Shown here one piece after another: positions 1 to 6,032 of a stretch of 12,416 nt of DNA (the stretch's first letter is position 1; each line of letters starts with the position of its first letter). The DNA is from Chloroflexota bacterium (GTDB taxonomy: Bacteria > Chloroflexota > Limnocylindria > Limnocylindrales > CSP1-4). The position numbers were made by a program, and so were the translations under genes. Below the pieces are notes generated by a model. The model did not search any database. It was not told the origin of the DNA and saw nothing but the letters and a program-made list of their open reading frames with translations. The stretch is from positions 1 through 12,416 of the forward strand of contig JAJYDP010000077.1 in assembly GCA_021777365.1 (NCBI GenBank), read 5' to 3'.

Positions 1-1
1 G

Positions 2-301
2 GAGCGCGGCTCGCAGATGACGTTCGTGCTGCAGTCGCTGCTGCTGCTGGTCAGCGGGGTTTACGCTCCAGATTCGGTGAGATCTGGTCTCCTCGGATAC
101 ATCTCCCCGTTCAGCCCGGCCACGCACGTCCTCGACGGCGTGCGTGCCGCGCTGACCGAGGGCACGCCGGTCACCGCGCTGCTGCCGCACGTGGCCGCGC
201 TCGTCGTGATGGGGAGCGTCCTGATCCCGGTCGGCCTCTTCGTCTTCGCGCGCGCCGAGCGGTACGCCAAGCGGACCGGACGGCTCAAGCGGGTCGGGTA
301 G
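2..301 (+). CDS. ABC-2 type transporter permease, C-terminal part (5' end outside window)
   Basis: This is the last 99 codons of a membrane permease of the ABC-2 family, which forms the channel of ABC exporters for drugs, lipids or polysaccharides. The reading frame is open at the left edge, so the ATG at 17 is most likely internal. What shows the family is the hydrophobic run followed by SGVYAPDSV and then FSPATHVLDGVRAAL. This matches the usual ABC-2 ending, in which a short re-entrant loop precedes an SPATY-type motif. A final membrane helix (VAALVVMGSVLIPVGLFVF) and a basic cytoplasmic tail ending RTGRLKRVG follow, and the stop is TAG at 299-301. The ATPase partner would lie to the left, outside the window. 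The substrate cannot be told from this part. A decayed copy of codons 41-121 occurs at 4731-4811. Confidence 0.8.
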   Translation, partial: ERGSQMTFVLQSLLLLVSGVYAPDSVRSGLLGYISPFSPATHVLDGVRAALTEGTPVTALLPHVAALVVMGSVLIPVGLFVFARAERYAKRTGRLKRVG

Positions 302-368
302 GCGTACGTCTTGGCCAGTCCGCGCGCACTCCTGGGTCTGTCGGGTAGGCGGTGCGGATCGAGTCGGC

Positions 369-410
369 CGGCAGGAGGTGCTGATCCAGTCCGGACGGAG
401 GTGGGGATGG
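369..410 (+). repeat. Dispersed inverted repeat, copy A (42 bp)
   Basis: This segment matches the reverse complement of 2348-2389 at 38 of 42 positions by my count; the first 19 bases are identical and there are four mismatches after them. It contains two GGAGG cores about 24 bp apart, the second followed five bases later by ATG. The two copies flank the lipoprotein gene in opposite orientation, 1.9 kb apart. The function is unknown. It may be a family of dispersed elements or a conserved translation leader. Confidence 0.75.
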
Positions 411-433
411 CGGTGACATGGCCCTGGCTTGTC

Positions 434-468
434 GAGTCCGGCAGGAGGAGCGCAGGTTCGCCGGACTC
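434..468 (+). other. RNA hairpin with Shine-Dalgarno-like loop
   Basis: The perfect 9-bp arms GAGTCCGGC (434-442) and GCCGGACTC (460-468) enclose a 17-nt loop that begins AGGAGGAG. It lies about 100 bp before the lipoprotein start and downstream of repeat copy A. It could be a leader structure in the lipoprotein mRNA or a terminator for the permease gene. There is no T-run after it, so a classical intrinsic terminator is unlikely. Confidence 0.45.
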
Positions 469-565
469 AGGGGAACGCGGGAAGACGGCTCTTGACCACC
501 GCCGGTGATGACATGAGGCGCTGGCGTCGGGAACCCCTGTGGCGTGGGCAGCGTCGAGGATGGCG

Positions 566-2134
566 ATGAGGCGTTTCGCTCTCGGGTGTCTGGTCGTCCT
601 GCTCGTCGTTGGGTGCGGCAGCTCGGCGTGGTTCGGTCCGGTGGTGTCGCCGGCACCCCCGTCGAGCGCGGTCCCGTCCTTCAACCCGCATGCCACGATC
701 GGGCAGCCGACGGCCGTGGCCACGGTTCCCGATCCGTCGGGGGTCTTCGTCTCGGGCCAGGCAATGTCGGGCGTCGGCTGGCGCGCGCTGCTCGCGACAC
801 GCCACGGCTGGATGCCGCCGGTGCCGTCCGGTGTCTCGCTGCCCGGGACGCCCTTCGACAACAACTGGCTCGACGTGGCGGACACCCCGGAGTCCGTCGC
901 TCGGCTATGGGCGTTCCTGAACGTCCCCGACGCGCCCTCGGTTGATCTGACCCGGGAGATCGTGGTCGCCCTCGGCTTCCTCGCGGGCGACGGCCCGATC
1001 TGCGGACAGGTGCGCCTGAACGCCGTCACGTTCGACGCCACGGGACGCCGCGTGGCGGTCGAACTGGAGGACGCCAGCAACTTCGAGAGCCTGCCACCTG
1101 CCCCGAGCGGCGCGGTGTCGGCCTGTGCCGGGGTGGGCATCGCCACCGAGATCGTGCTGGCGCTGGATCGCTCCCGCCTCCCGCCGAGCCCGTTCCACCT
1201 GCGGCTCGACGAGGCGCCGGGGCCGCGTTCGGTCGAGACGGACGTGCGGCTCGCCCCCGCCCCGTCCTCGGCCGCGTCAGCAGCCGCAATAACGGATCGG
1301 TATGTGGACGGCCTGCCCCAGACCCTCGATGGCCAGCCCGTGCTGCGGGGCGCGGCCGCACTCGCCCATGCCCGCGCGACACCGGACGCGACGCCGTTCT
1401 TCATCGGTGGCTGGGTGACCGTTGTGCCCGGACTCCCCATCGCGTGTCCGCTCGTGCTGCCGTCGGCAGGGGCGGAGTGGCTCGCTCCGTGCGGGCAGCC
1501 GGCGTTCAGCGACCAAGCCGGCGACGCCGCGGGCGACCTCGTCGCAGCGGGTGAGCTGACCTTCCACTTCCTCGACACGAGCGGGCTCCAGAGCGGGCCG
1601 GCCATCCTGCGCGTGCATGTCCATGACCCGCGCGCCAGCGAATGCGGCGGCCAGGACACGCCGTGTGGGCGGGCGATGGTCGCCGATGCCGTGCTCTGGA
1701 CGGGTGACGCGGCGACGGCACCCCACCCGCTCGACCTGGCGCGTGTCACCGCCGGGCTGCGCACGGTCGTTCCGGACCTCGCGCTCGATCCCATCCCCGA
1801 CCGCTTCTCGATCTCCGACTGCGGTCAGATCCTGCCGGCCGCGCGGGACTACACGGTGGCTGTCATCCCTCCCGACGTGCCGAGCGTGTCCCTGGTCGAG
1901 ATCGCCCCGTCGGCGGAGGCGCTCGGTCGTGCCCTGCCGATCGCTGAAGGGACGACGGCCGCGCTTGCCGCGCAGCCACTCGCGATCTCCAATCCGCCGG
2001 GTGGCTTCCAGTGCCGCTGGCTGCGCGTCGCGAACGTGGCGCTCCTCGTGCGCACGAGCGACCCGCCGAGGAGCACGGATCGGAGCTTCATGGACCGCCT
2101 GGTGGCAGCGCTCACCGCTGCCACCAGCCCATGA
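566..2134 (+). CDS. Large secreted lipoprotein of unknown function, PrcB-like middle segment
   Basis: I read a 522-residue protein. It has a basic N-terminus, a hydrophobic signal (residues 5-15) and a lipobox VVGC with the lipidated Cys at 17, so it should be anchored on the outer face of the membrane. A Pro/Ser/Ala linker follows. Residues about 100-215 (a Trp-rich start, then VDLTREIVVALGF and, near the end, ATEIVLALDRS and PFHLRL) resemble the small beta domain found at the C-terminus of PrcB-type proteins; this is a loose resemblance only. Residues 277-380 contain several Cys and a FHFLDTSG...VHVHDP stretch that I do not recognise. I chose ATG 566 because GAGG at 556-559 is well spaced and the signal peptide then has normal length. 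ATG 560 and GTG 539 are in frame upstream. The last codons form a strong hairpin. The cellular role is unknown. Confidence 0.75.
   Translation: MRRFALGCLVVLLVVGCGSSAWFGPVVSPAPPSSAVPSFNPHATIGQPTAVATVPDPSGVFVSGQAMSGVGWRALLATRHGWMPPVPSGVSLPGTPFDNNWLDVADTPESVARLWAFLNVPDAPSVDLTREIVVALGFLAGDGPICGQVRLNAVTFDATGRRVAVELEDASNFESLPPAPSGAVSACAGVGIATEIVLALDRSRLPPSPFHLRLDEAPGPRSVETDVRLAPAPSSAASAAAITDRYVDGLPQTLDGQPVLRGAAALAHARATPDATPFFIGGWVTVVPGLPIACPLVLPSAGAEWLAPCGQPAFSDQAGDAAGDLVAAGELTFHFLDTSGLQSGPAILRVHVHDPRASECGGQDTPCGRAMVADAVLWTGDAATAPHPLDLARVTAGLRTVVPDLALDPIPDRFSISDCGQILPAARDYTVAVIPPDVPSVSLVEIAPSAEALGRALPIAEGTTAALAAQPLAISNPPGGFQCRWLRVANVALLVRTSDPPRSTDRSFMDRLVAALTAATSP
2099..2127. terminator. 12-bp perfect hairpin at the end of the lipoprotein gene
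   Basis: CTGGTGGCAGCG (2099-2110) and CGCTGCCACCAG (2116-2127) are perfect inverted repeats around the 5-nt loop CTCAC. The hairpin lies within the last codons of the lipoprotein, just before its TGA at 2132-2134. It should be very stable, but there is no T-run, so termination would be of the GC-rich, U-less kind or Rho-assisted. It could also protect the mRNA 3' end. Confidence 0.6.
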
Positions 2135-2147
2135 GGCCGCGGGCCCC

Positions 2148-2179
2148 ACGCTCAGGCGAAGCGGAGCACCGCTGAGCGT
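2148..2179. terminator. Second hairpin behind the lipoprotein gene
   Basis: ACGCTCAG (2148-2155) pairs with CTGAGCGT (2172-2179) across a 16-nt loop. It begins 13 bases after the lipoprotein stop codon and overlaps the stop of a minus-strand coding remnant that ends at 2152. The pair of hairpins between two converging frames looks like a bidirectional terminator. There is no T-run. Confidence 0.4.
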
Positions 2180-2340
2180 CGCGCGTTTCGACCCGGATGA
2201 TGCCGGACCGCGGGACCGCGACGGACCGCCGCGAGCTGCAGCTCGAGCAGCTCGCACGTTCGGCGGAGCGCGATCCAGGCCGCCGTCGTCCCCTCGGGCC
2301 ACTCCTCGAGGCCGTGCTGGCACGCCTCGATCGCCGCCCG
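2152..2340 (-). pseudogene. Coding remnant of unknown family, start codon lost
   Basis: On the minus strand, a frame of 62 codons runs from just after a TGA (2343-2341) to a TGA at 2154-2152. Almost every third base is G or C, and the peptide is protein-like, with stretches such as LEEWPEGTTAAWIALRR and CELLELQLAAVRR that suggest amphipathic helices. It has no usable start. Eight bases upstream of its first codon there is a good AGGAGG plus ATG (2351-2349), but that ATG is in another frame, so a one- or two-base shift would reconnect them. I read this as the remains of a small gene whose leader lay in repeat copy B. I do not recognise the family. It could instead be a chance open frame, but the codon bias argues against that. 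Confidence 0.4.
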
Positions 2341-2347
2341 TCAACTT

Positions 2348-2395
2348 CCATCCCCACCTCCTGCCGCACAGGATCAGCACCTCCTGCCGCACAGG
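2348..2395 (-). repeat. Dispersed inverted repeat, copy B, with an internal 18-bp tandem repeat
   Basis: The part 2348-2389 is the inverted partner of 369-410. Inside it, an 18-bp unit (CACCTCCTGCCGCACAGG on the plus strand) occurs twice without mismatch, at 2355-2372 and 2378-2395, a period of 23 bp. Read on the minus strand, each unit contains GGCAGGAGGTG, a Shine-Dalgarno-like core. The second on that strand is followed by GGGGATGG, giving a start codon at the right spacing. Confidence 0.75.
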
Positions 2396-2407
2396 GCCCA
2401 TGTGCCC

Positions 2408-2436
2408 TTGACGCGCTTCCACGACGCAGCGACTGT
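2408..2436 (+). promoter_or_regulatory. Possible promoter for the membrane protein/Kelch pair
   Basis: TTGACG (2408-2413) is followed after 17 bases by GACTGT (2431-2436), a poor -10. It lies 11 bases upstream of the ATG at 2448, so the transcript would have almost no leader. The same CCCTTGACG context occurs upstream of the gene at 7742. This is weak evidence. Confidence 0.25.
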
Positions 2437-2447
2437 GGGCCTCGACG

Positions 2448-2816
2448 ATGTTCTTTCCCGTCTCCGCCTGGTTCCCGGCATTCGTCGTCACGGTCGTGAT
2501 CGAGGGGCCGATCGTCTGGTGGTTCGTGCGGGACCAGGAAGCCAGCGTCCTCCGTGTCGGCGCGGCCGTCGTGCTGGCCAACCTGGCCTCCCATCCGGCC
2601 GTGTGGTTCATCTTCACCCAGCTGTTGCTCGTTGGCACGGTCACCTACACGCTGACCACGGAAGCCTGGGCGGTGATCGTCGAGGCCGTCCTGTATGCGC
2701 TGGCCTTGCGAGGTGTCGGCCCGCGTCGCGCCTTCGCCGCCTCGCTCGTCGCCAACGCCGCGTCGTATCTCGTGGGCGTGCTCGTGGGTGGGTTCCTGTG
2801 GCCCGGCGTCTTCTGA
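2448..2816 (+). CDS. Small integral membrane protein, four predicted helices
   Basis: This 122-residue protein is almost entirely hydrophobic. I see four membrane segments at about residues 8-27, 34-58, 61-86 and 94-118, joined by short charged turns (RDQE after the first, RGVGPRR before the last). Polar residues inside the membrane stretches include Glu20 and Glu79, and two short motifs, ANLASHPAVWF and SLVANAASYLVG, have the look of a conserved family. I do not recognise it and give no function. The start ATG 2448 has no clear ribosome site but sits just behind a TTGACG element, so translation may be nearly leaderless. The stop is 60 bases before the Kelch lipoprotein on the same strand, which suggests one transcript. 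The spacer contains only a 12-bp palindrome. Confidence 0.7.
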   Translation: MFFPVSAWFPAFVVTVVIEGPIVWWFVRDQEASVLRVGAAVVLANLASHPAVWFIFTQLLLVGTVTYTLTTEAWAVIVEAVLYALALRGVGPRRAFAASLVANAASYLVGVLVGGFLWPGVF

Positions 2817-2876
2817 CGGTGAACGAACCGGCGCGCCGGCTCGTCTGATGGACTGGGGGAAGGAGGAAGCGGAGAG

Positions 2877-4508
2877 ATGGCCCGAAGCCTTCGGTGCCGC
2901 CACGTGCCACTCGGTCTCGCTGGGCGCGCCCTGACGCTCGTCGGCGCGGTGGCGCTCCTGGCCGGATGCGCCGCGAGCGCGACGCCGGTGCCGAGCGCGC
3001 CAGCAACGTCCCCCGCTCCCGCGCCCGCTTCCGCCGCCAGCACACCGGCGCTGGCGTCCGCCTCGCCCACCGGCAGCGCGACCTCCGCCCCGGCATCGCC
3101 ACCGGCACTGGCCACGCCGTCCGCATCGGCGGTCCCGGCCATGACGATGCCCGCAGCCGGCCCGTGGCAGCCGGCGGGCTCGATGGCGGTCTGGCGACTC
3201 GAGCCGCAGGCGGTGCTGCTCACCGACGGTCGGGTTCTGGTCGTGGGCAACGACGTCAACAACGGCCTCTCGGGGACCGTGCGCGACGACAGCGCCTCCG
3301 CCGAGGTGTGGGACCCGGCGACGAACGCGTGGCGGGAGACGGGCAGCCTGAACCGCCCCCGCGCAGAGTTCGCCGCCATCGGGCTGCGAACCGGCAGCGT
3401 GCTCGTAACCGGAGGCCTGGACCTGGGTGCGCAGACCATGACCGACCCGGCGTACGCGTGCCTGAGCGGCGACGCAACCTCCTACTCCAGCACGTACATC
3501 TGGGATCAGAAGACGGGGGCGTGGACGCGGGCCGGGCTGCTGGGGACGGCCCGTACGGAACCCACGCTCGCGGCGCTCCCCGACGGCCGCGTGCTGGTCA
3601 TGGGCGGCTTCTATCAGGCCCCCCGAACCGGCTTCACGCCAGATGCCGCCCTGGCGGCCTATGGGCCCCCGGCGCCGGATGTAGTTGCCGCTGGGCCTCG
3701 CGCCGACATCGCCCCCAACTTCACGATCCCCGCCCTCGCCACCGCCGAGATCTTCGATCCCGCAACGCGGACCTGGTCCTCGACCGGACCCATGCACTTC
3801 GCCCGGTATGAGGCGGCCGCCGCGACGCTCGCCGACGGTCGGGTCCTCGTCGTCGGCTCGAACCAGGGCACGTGGCTCGCCAATGGTGGCGCAGTCGACG
3901 TCGGTGATGCCGCCGCCAACAGCGCCGAGCTCTACGACCCGCGCACCGGCCGCTTCACGCTGACCGGCTCGCTGCCGACGACCGGACGCGAGTCAGGCGT
4001 CTACGCGGGGGCGGCCGGCACGCTCGTCGCGCTCCCCGACGGCGGCGCCCTCCTCGTGGCGAACGAGCGATCGGGGAAGCACGGCCCGACCGACACGCGT
4101 TCGTTCCGGTATGACGTACGGACCGGCACGTGGTCGCGGGTGGGCACTGCGCTCGTCGACGGCTGGGACGACCAGCACCAGCAGACGACGCACACCGGCG
4201 GGTTTGCGGGTCTCGCCGACAGCATGGTCGCGCGCCTCGCGGACGGGCGCGTCCTCGTCGCGGGCGGCGACTACTGGGGTACCAAGGGCCTCGTCGTCTC
4301 TCGCGCCGCGCACCTGTACGACCCGCGGACGAACGCCTGGTCGCGACTGACGCCGATGCCCGGGCCACGGGCCGGCGGAGCGGCGGTCGCCCTGTCCGAC
4401 GGGACGGCCCTGCTCGTCGGCGGCTATGCGGGCGATGAGGCGCAGTCAGGGACGTGCGACCGGTCGGTGGGACTCGCGTCGGCGATACGGTTCGTGCCGA
4501 CGCGGTGA
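2877..4508 (+). CDS. Kelch-type seven-bladed beta-propeller lipoprotein
   Basis: This 543-residue protein is expected on the cell surface. The N-terminus has a signal with lipobox LAGC (Cys31), followed by a long Pro/Ala/Ser/Thr linker to about residue 92. The rest is a Kelch/galactose-oxidase-like propeller. The blade core DGRVLVxGG or a variant occurs seven times, at about residues 117, 172, 236, 320, 388, 456 and 508. Each is usually followed by a strand of the type AEVWDPATNAW, then TGSLNRPRAE. Seven such units fit a closed propeller. I see no accessory C-terminal domain of the kind found in copper radical oxidases, so I favour a binding or scaffold role over an enzyme. AAGGAGG at 2860-2866 sets the start at ATG 2877. 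It probably follows the membrane protein at 2448 in one transcript. Confidence 0.85.
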   Translation: MARSLRCRHVPLGLAGRALTLVGAVALLAGCAASATPVPSAPATSPAPAPASAASTPALASASPTGSATSAPASPPALATPSASAVPAMTMPAAGPWQPAGSMAVWRLEPQAVLLTDGRVLVVGNDVNNGLSGTVRDDSASAEVWDPATNAWRETGSLNRPRAEFAAIGLRTGSVLVTGGLDLGAQTMTDPAYACLSGDATSYSSTYIWDQKTGAWTRAGLLGTARTEPTLAALPDGRVLVMGGFYQAPRTGFTPDAALAAYGPPAPDVVAAGPRADIAPNFTIPALATAEIFDPATRTWSSTGPMHFARYEAAAATLADGRVLVVGSNQGTWLANGGAVDVGDAAANSAELYDPRTGRFTLTGSLPTTGRESGVYAGAAGTLVALPDGGALLVANERSGKHGPTDTRSFRYDVRTGTWSRVGTALVDGWDDQHQQTTHTGGFAGLADSMVARLADGRVLVAGGDYWGTKGLVVSRAAHLYDPRTNAWSRLTPMPGPRAGGAAVALSDGTALLVGGYAGDEAQSGTCDRSVGLASAIRFVPTR

Positions 4509-4524
4509 CGCGCGAAGCGGTCAC
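4505..4524 (+). terminator. Weak hairpin at the Kelch gene stop
   Basis: GTGAC (4505-4509) and GTCAC (4520-4524) pair, with an inner CGC-GAA-GCG stem and a one-base bulge. The stop codon lies in the first arm. There is no T-run. It may end the Kelch transcript. Confidence 0.25.
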
Positions 4525-4659
4525 GGTCGCGCCACCGAGTGCGGCTGACGTGGGCGACCGCCAAGCACATGCCGGACGCCGATCCCGCGCTGGCCGTGGG
4601 TGCGTGCCGCCAACCCGTCACACGCCGATGCTGGACAGCGAGCGAGTGGGGAGGGGCCC

Positions 4660-4687
4660 TTGCGCTCAGGGCGACCGTGCATACAGT
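4660..4687 (+). promoter_or_regulatory. Promoter-like pair upstream of the permease scrap
   Basis: TTGCGC (4660-4665) and TACAGT (4682-4687) are separated by 16 bases, in the context CCCTTGCGC. The gene at 7742 has CCCTTGACG with CACAGT at the same spacing. It lies 43 bases before the surviving permease codons at 4731, as if it once drove that gene or a neighbour. Confidence 0.3.
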
Positions 4688-4730
4688 CGGTTTGGGCGTC
4701 AGCGGCCGCATTCCCGTGCGGTAGTTCCGG

Positions 4731-4811
4731 CTGCTCCTCGCGAGTGGGGTGTACGCTCCGGATTAGGTGAGATCTGGCCTGCTCCGATACATCTCGCCGT
4801 TCAGTCCGGCG
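4731..4811 (+). pseudogene. Decayed fragment of an ABC-2 permease paralogue
   Basis: Twenty-seven codons align without gaps to codons 41-121 of the permease at the left edge. By my count 67 of 81 bases and 24 of 27 amino-acid positions are identical. Eleven of the 14 base differences are at third codon positions, as expected of two diverged functional genes and not of a recent copy. The Ser codon TCG at 74-76 is TAG here (4764-4766), so the frame is dead. Similarity stops abruptly at 4811, where sequence from another gene begins. Upstream of 4731 I cannot follow the similarity. This is a scrap of a former second exporter, not a working gene. Confidence 0.65.
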
Positions 4812-4909
4812 GCGAGGCGAAACAGGCGCCGGCTGTGAGCGCCGATCAGCTCGGCATAGGCGGCCTCCGATCCCGCCCGGCAGCGCCGCACGAGGTCGCG
4901 CTCGTTCAC
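4763..4909 (-). pseudogene. Truncated N-terminus of a second ECF sigma factor, fused to antisense permease sequence
   Basis: A minus-strand frame starts at GTG 4909-4907 and reads 48 codons to TAA at 4765-4763. Its first 33 residues (NERDLVRRCRAGSEAAYAEL, then IGAHSRRLFRLA) are the typical start of sigma-70 region 2 in ECF sigma factors. From about residue 34 the peptide is only the antisense reading of the permease scrap (AGLNGEMYRSRPDLT). The core-binding and DNA-binding helices of region 2 and all of region 4 are missing, so it cannot act as a sigma factor. It begins 31 bases downstream of the anti-sigma stop, which suggests the operon once continued into a second sigma gene. The break is near 4811/4812. 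Confidence 0.55.
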
Positions 4910-4940
4910 GTGCCGGCCGCCAGCGGTGCCCGCCCCACGA

Positions 4941-6032
4941 TCATCGCCCCGGCACCGCGAACGTGAAGCTCCACGGGCCGACCACCGTGACGTCGGACCC
5001 GCTCGTCCCGATGCTCCGCAGGGTGATCACCCGCAAGGTGGCCGTGCCATCCGGGCGGTCGAATCCCTCGAGCGAGGTGAGCTCGAGCACCTGCGCCCCG
5101 CCCACGGTCTCGGCCGGGAACGCCAGCAGGTCGATCGTGCGCCCGCCGAGCGCGAACGAGACGGTGGGGTCGAGGTTCTCGAGCGGTGGACCGGCGACGC
5201 GCAGGCGCGCGCGCACCATCGTGGCCGAGATGGACGCCGACTCGAGCGTGACGGTGTAGCCCGAGGCGGTCTCGGACGCGTCGGGCAGCGACGCCAGGGC
5301 AACCCCGCCCGCCGCGACATCCGCGCGGAACTGGAACGTGATCGGCCCCGGCATCGGGGTGAACGTCGTGCCGGGTGACGGCCCGACGAGCTGGGCGTGC
5401 GCGGAGACGTCCAGGTGGATCGTCAGGGTGAAGTCCATGGGGCCCGCGGCCAGCGGCGCGTCGGGCAGGAAGCTGATGATGGTGCCCAGGGCATTCCCTT
5501 CGGGGTTGCCGCTGGCGAACTCGATCCCGTAAGCGTGGCCGGCGGCATCGCTGAGCGCGTAGTCGGGGGCGAGCTCGACCGGCGTCGCGCCCGGGGCCTC
5601 CACCACGCTCACGCCCACGAGCACCCGGTTCGTGTCGGCATAGACGCGCTCGAGGGTGACGGTGTAGGGACCGGCGTGTTGGACGATCGCGGGACGGGCA
5701 GCGCGGTCCCAGGCCCGATGCCAGCCCTGGACCGGCCCGAGCATCGGCTCGAAGAGCCCGACGTAGGCCGCGGCGGCACCGACGAGGGCGAGGGCGGCCA
5801 GCGCGAACGCCAGCGGCCGCAGGCGCCGACGCAACGACAGCGACGGGCCGGGCGAGCGCCACCGGACGGGGCGGACGGCAGGCGCCACCCGCTGCAGGTC
5901 GATGGCGGCCGCGACCCGCCCGTCCATGTGCGCCACCGCGGCGGCCGGCGGGGTCAGCGCGAAGGCGGCCGCCAGCAGCTCCTCGAGCCGGCGCAGGTCC
6001 ACGGGCGCCGTCTCCCCCCTACGCCGGTCCAC
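4941..6032 (-). CDS. Single-pass membrane anti-sigma-like protein with duplicated extracytoplasmic beta domain
   Basis: This 363-residue protein is encoded directly behind an ECF sigma gene. The GTG start at 6032 lies inside the last sigma codons (14-nt overlap), which suggests translational coupling and a partner role as membrane-bound anti-sigma factor. Residues 11-50 form a short cytoplasmic helical part (LRRLEELLAAAF) that could hold the sigma factor. No HxxxCxxC zinc motif of the common anti-sigma domain is present. One membrane helix spans about 71-93. The outside part has two similar halves, one beginning GPYTVTLERV (about 121) and the other SGYTVTLESA (about 258), both rich in beta strands. 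The arrangement recalls proteins with DUF4179/DUF5643-type domains, which often accompany sigma factors; this is family resemblance, not a database hit. The stop is at 4943-4941. The signal sensed is unknown. Confidence 0.75.
   Translation of the reverse strand: MDRRRGETAPVDLRRLEELLAAAFALTPPAAAVAHMDGRVAAAIDLQRVAPAVRPVRWRSPGPSLSLRRRLRPLAFALAALALVGAAAAYVGLFEPMLGPVQGWHRAWDRAARPAIVQHAGPYTVTLERVYADTNRVLVGVSVVEAPGATPVELAPDYALSDAAGHAYGIEFASGNPEGNALGTIISFLPDAPLAAGPMDFTLTIHLDVSAHAQLVGPSPGTTFTPMPGPITFQFRADVAAGGVALASLPDASETASGYTVTLESASISATMVRARLRVAGPPLENLDPTVSFALGGRTIDLLAFPAETVGGAQVLELTSLEGFDRPDGTATLRVITLRSIGTSGSDVTVVGPWSFTFAVPGR

Larger units (their letters stand above)
302..565. other. Intergenic spacer with repeat copy A and a hairpin
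   Basis: No credible gene is visible in these 264 bases. They hold copy A of a 42-bp dispersed repeat (369-410) and a 9-bp perfect hairpin (434-468), each listed separately. A small frame from the ATG at 407 to the TGA at 506-508 would give 33 residues behind a GGAGG sequence, but its composition looks random and I do not call it a gene. A TTGACC hexamer at 492-497 could be a -35 element for the following lipoprotein, but I see no convincing -10 for it. Confidence 0.5.

Noticed and set aside
61..1794. 577-codon open frame on the minus strand opposite the lipoprotein
   Set aside because: It is an antisense shadow in GC-rich DNA: the peptide is Arg/Ser/Pro/Thr-rich with no domain, and the plus-strand frame has a signal peptide and lipobox.
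2828..2839. 12-bp palindrome CCGGCGCGCCGG between the membrane protein and Kelch genes
   Set aside because: No loop, so it is a poor hairpin, and such palindromes are common at this GC content.
2112..3797. 561-codon open frame on the minus strand
   Set aside because: It is mostly Gly/Arg-rich and antisense to the Kelch propeller and the membrane protein. Only a different frame at 2152-2340 has coding character.
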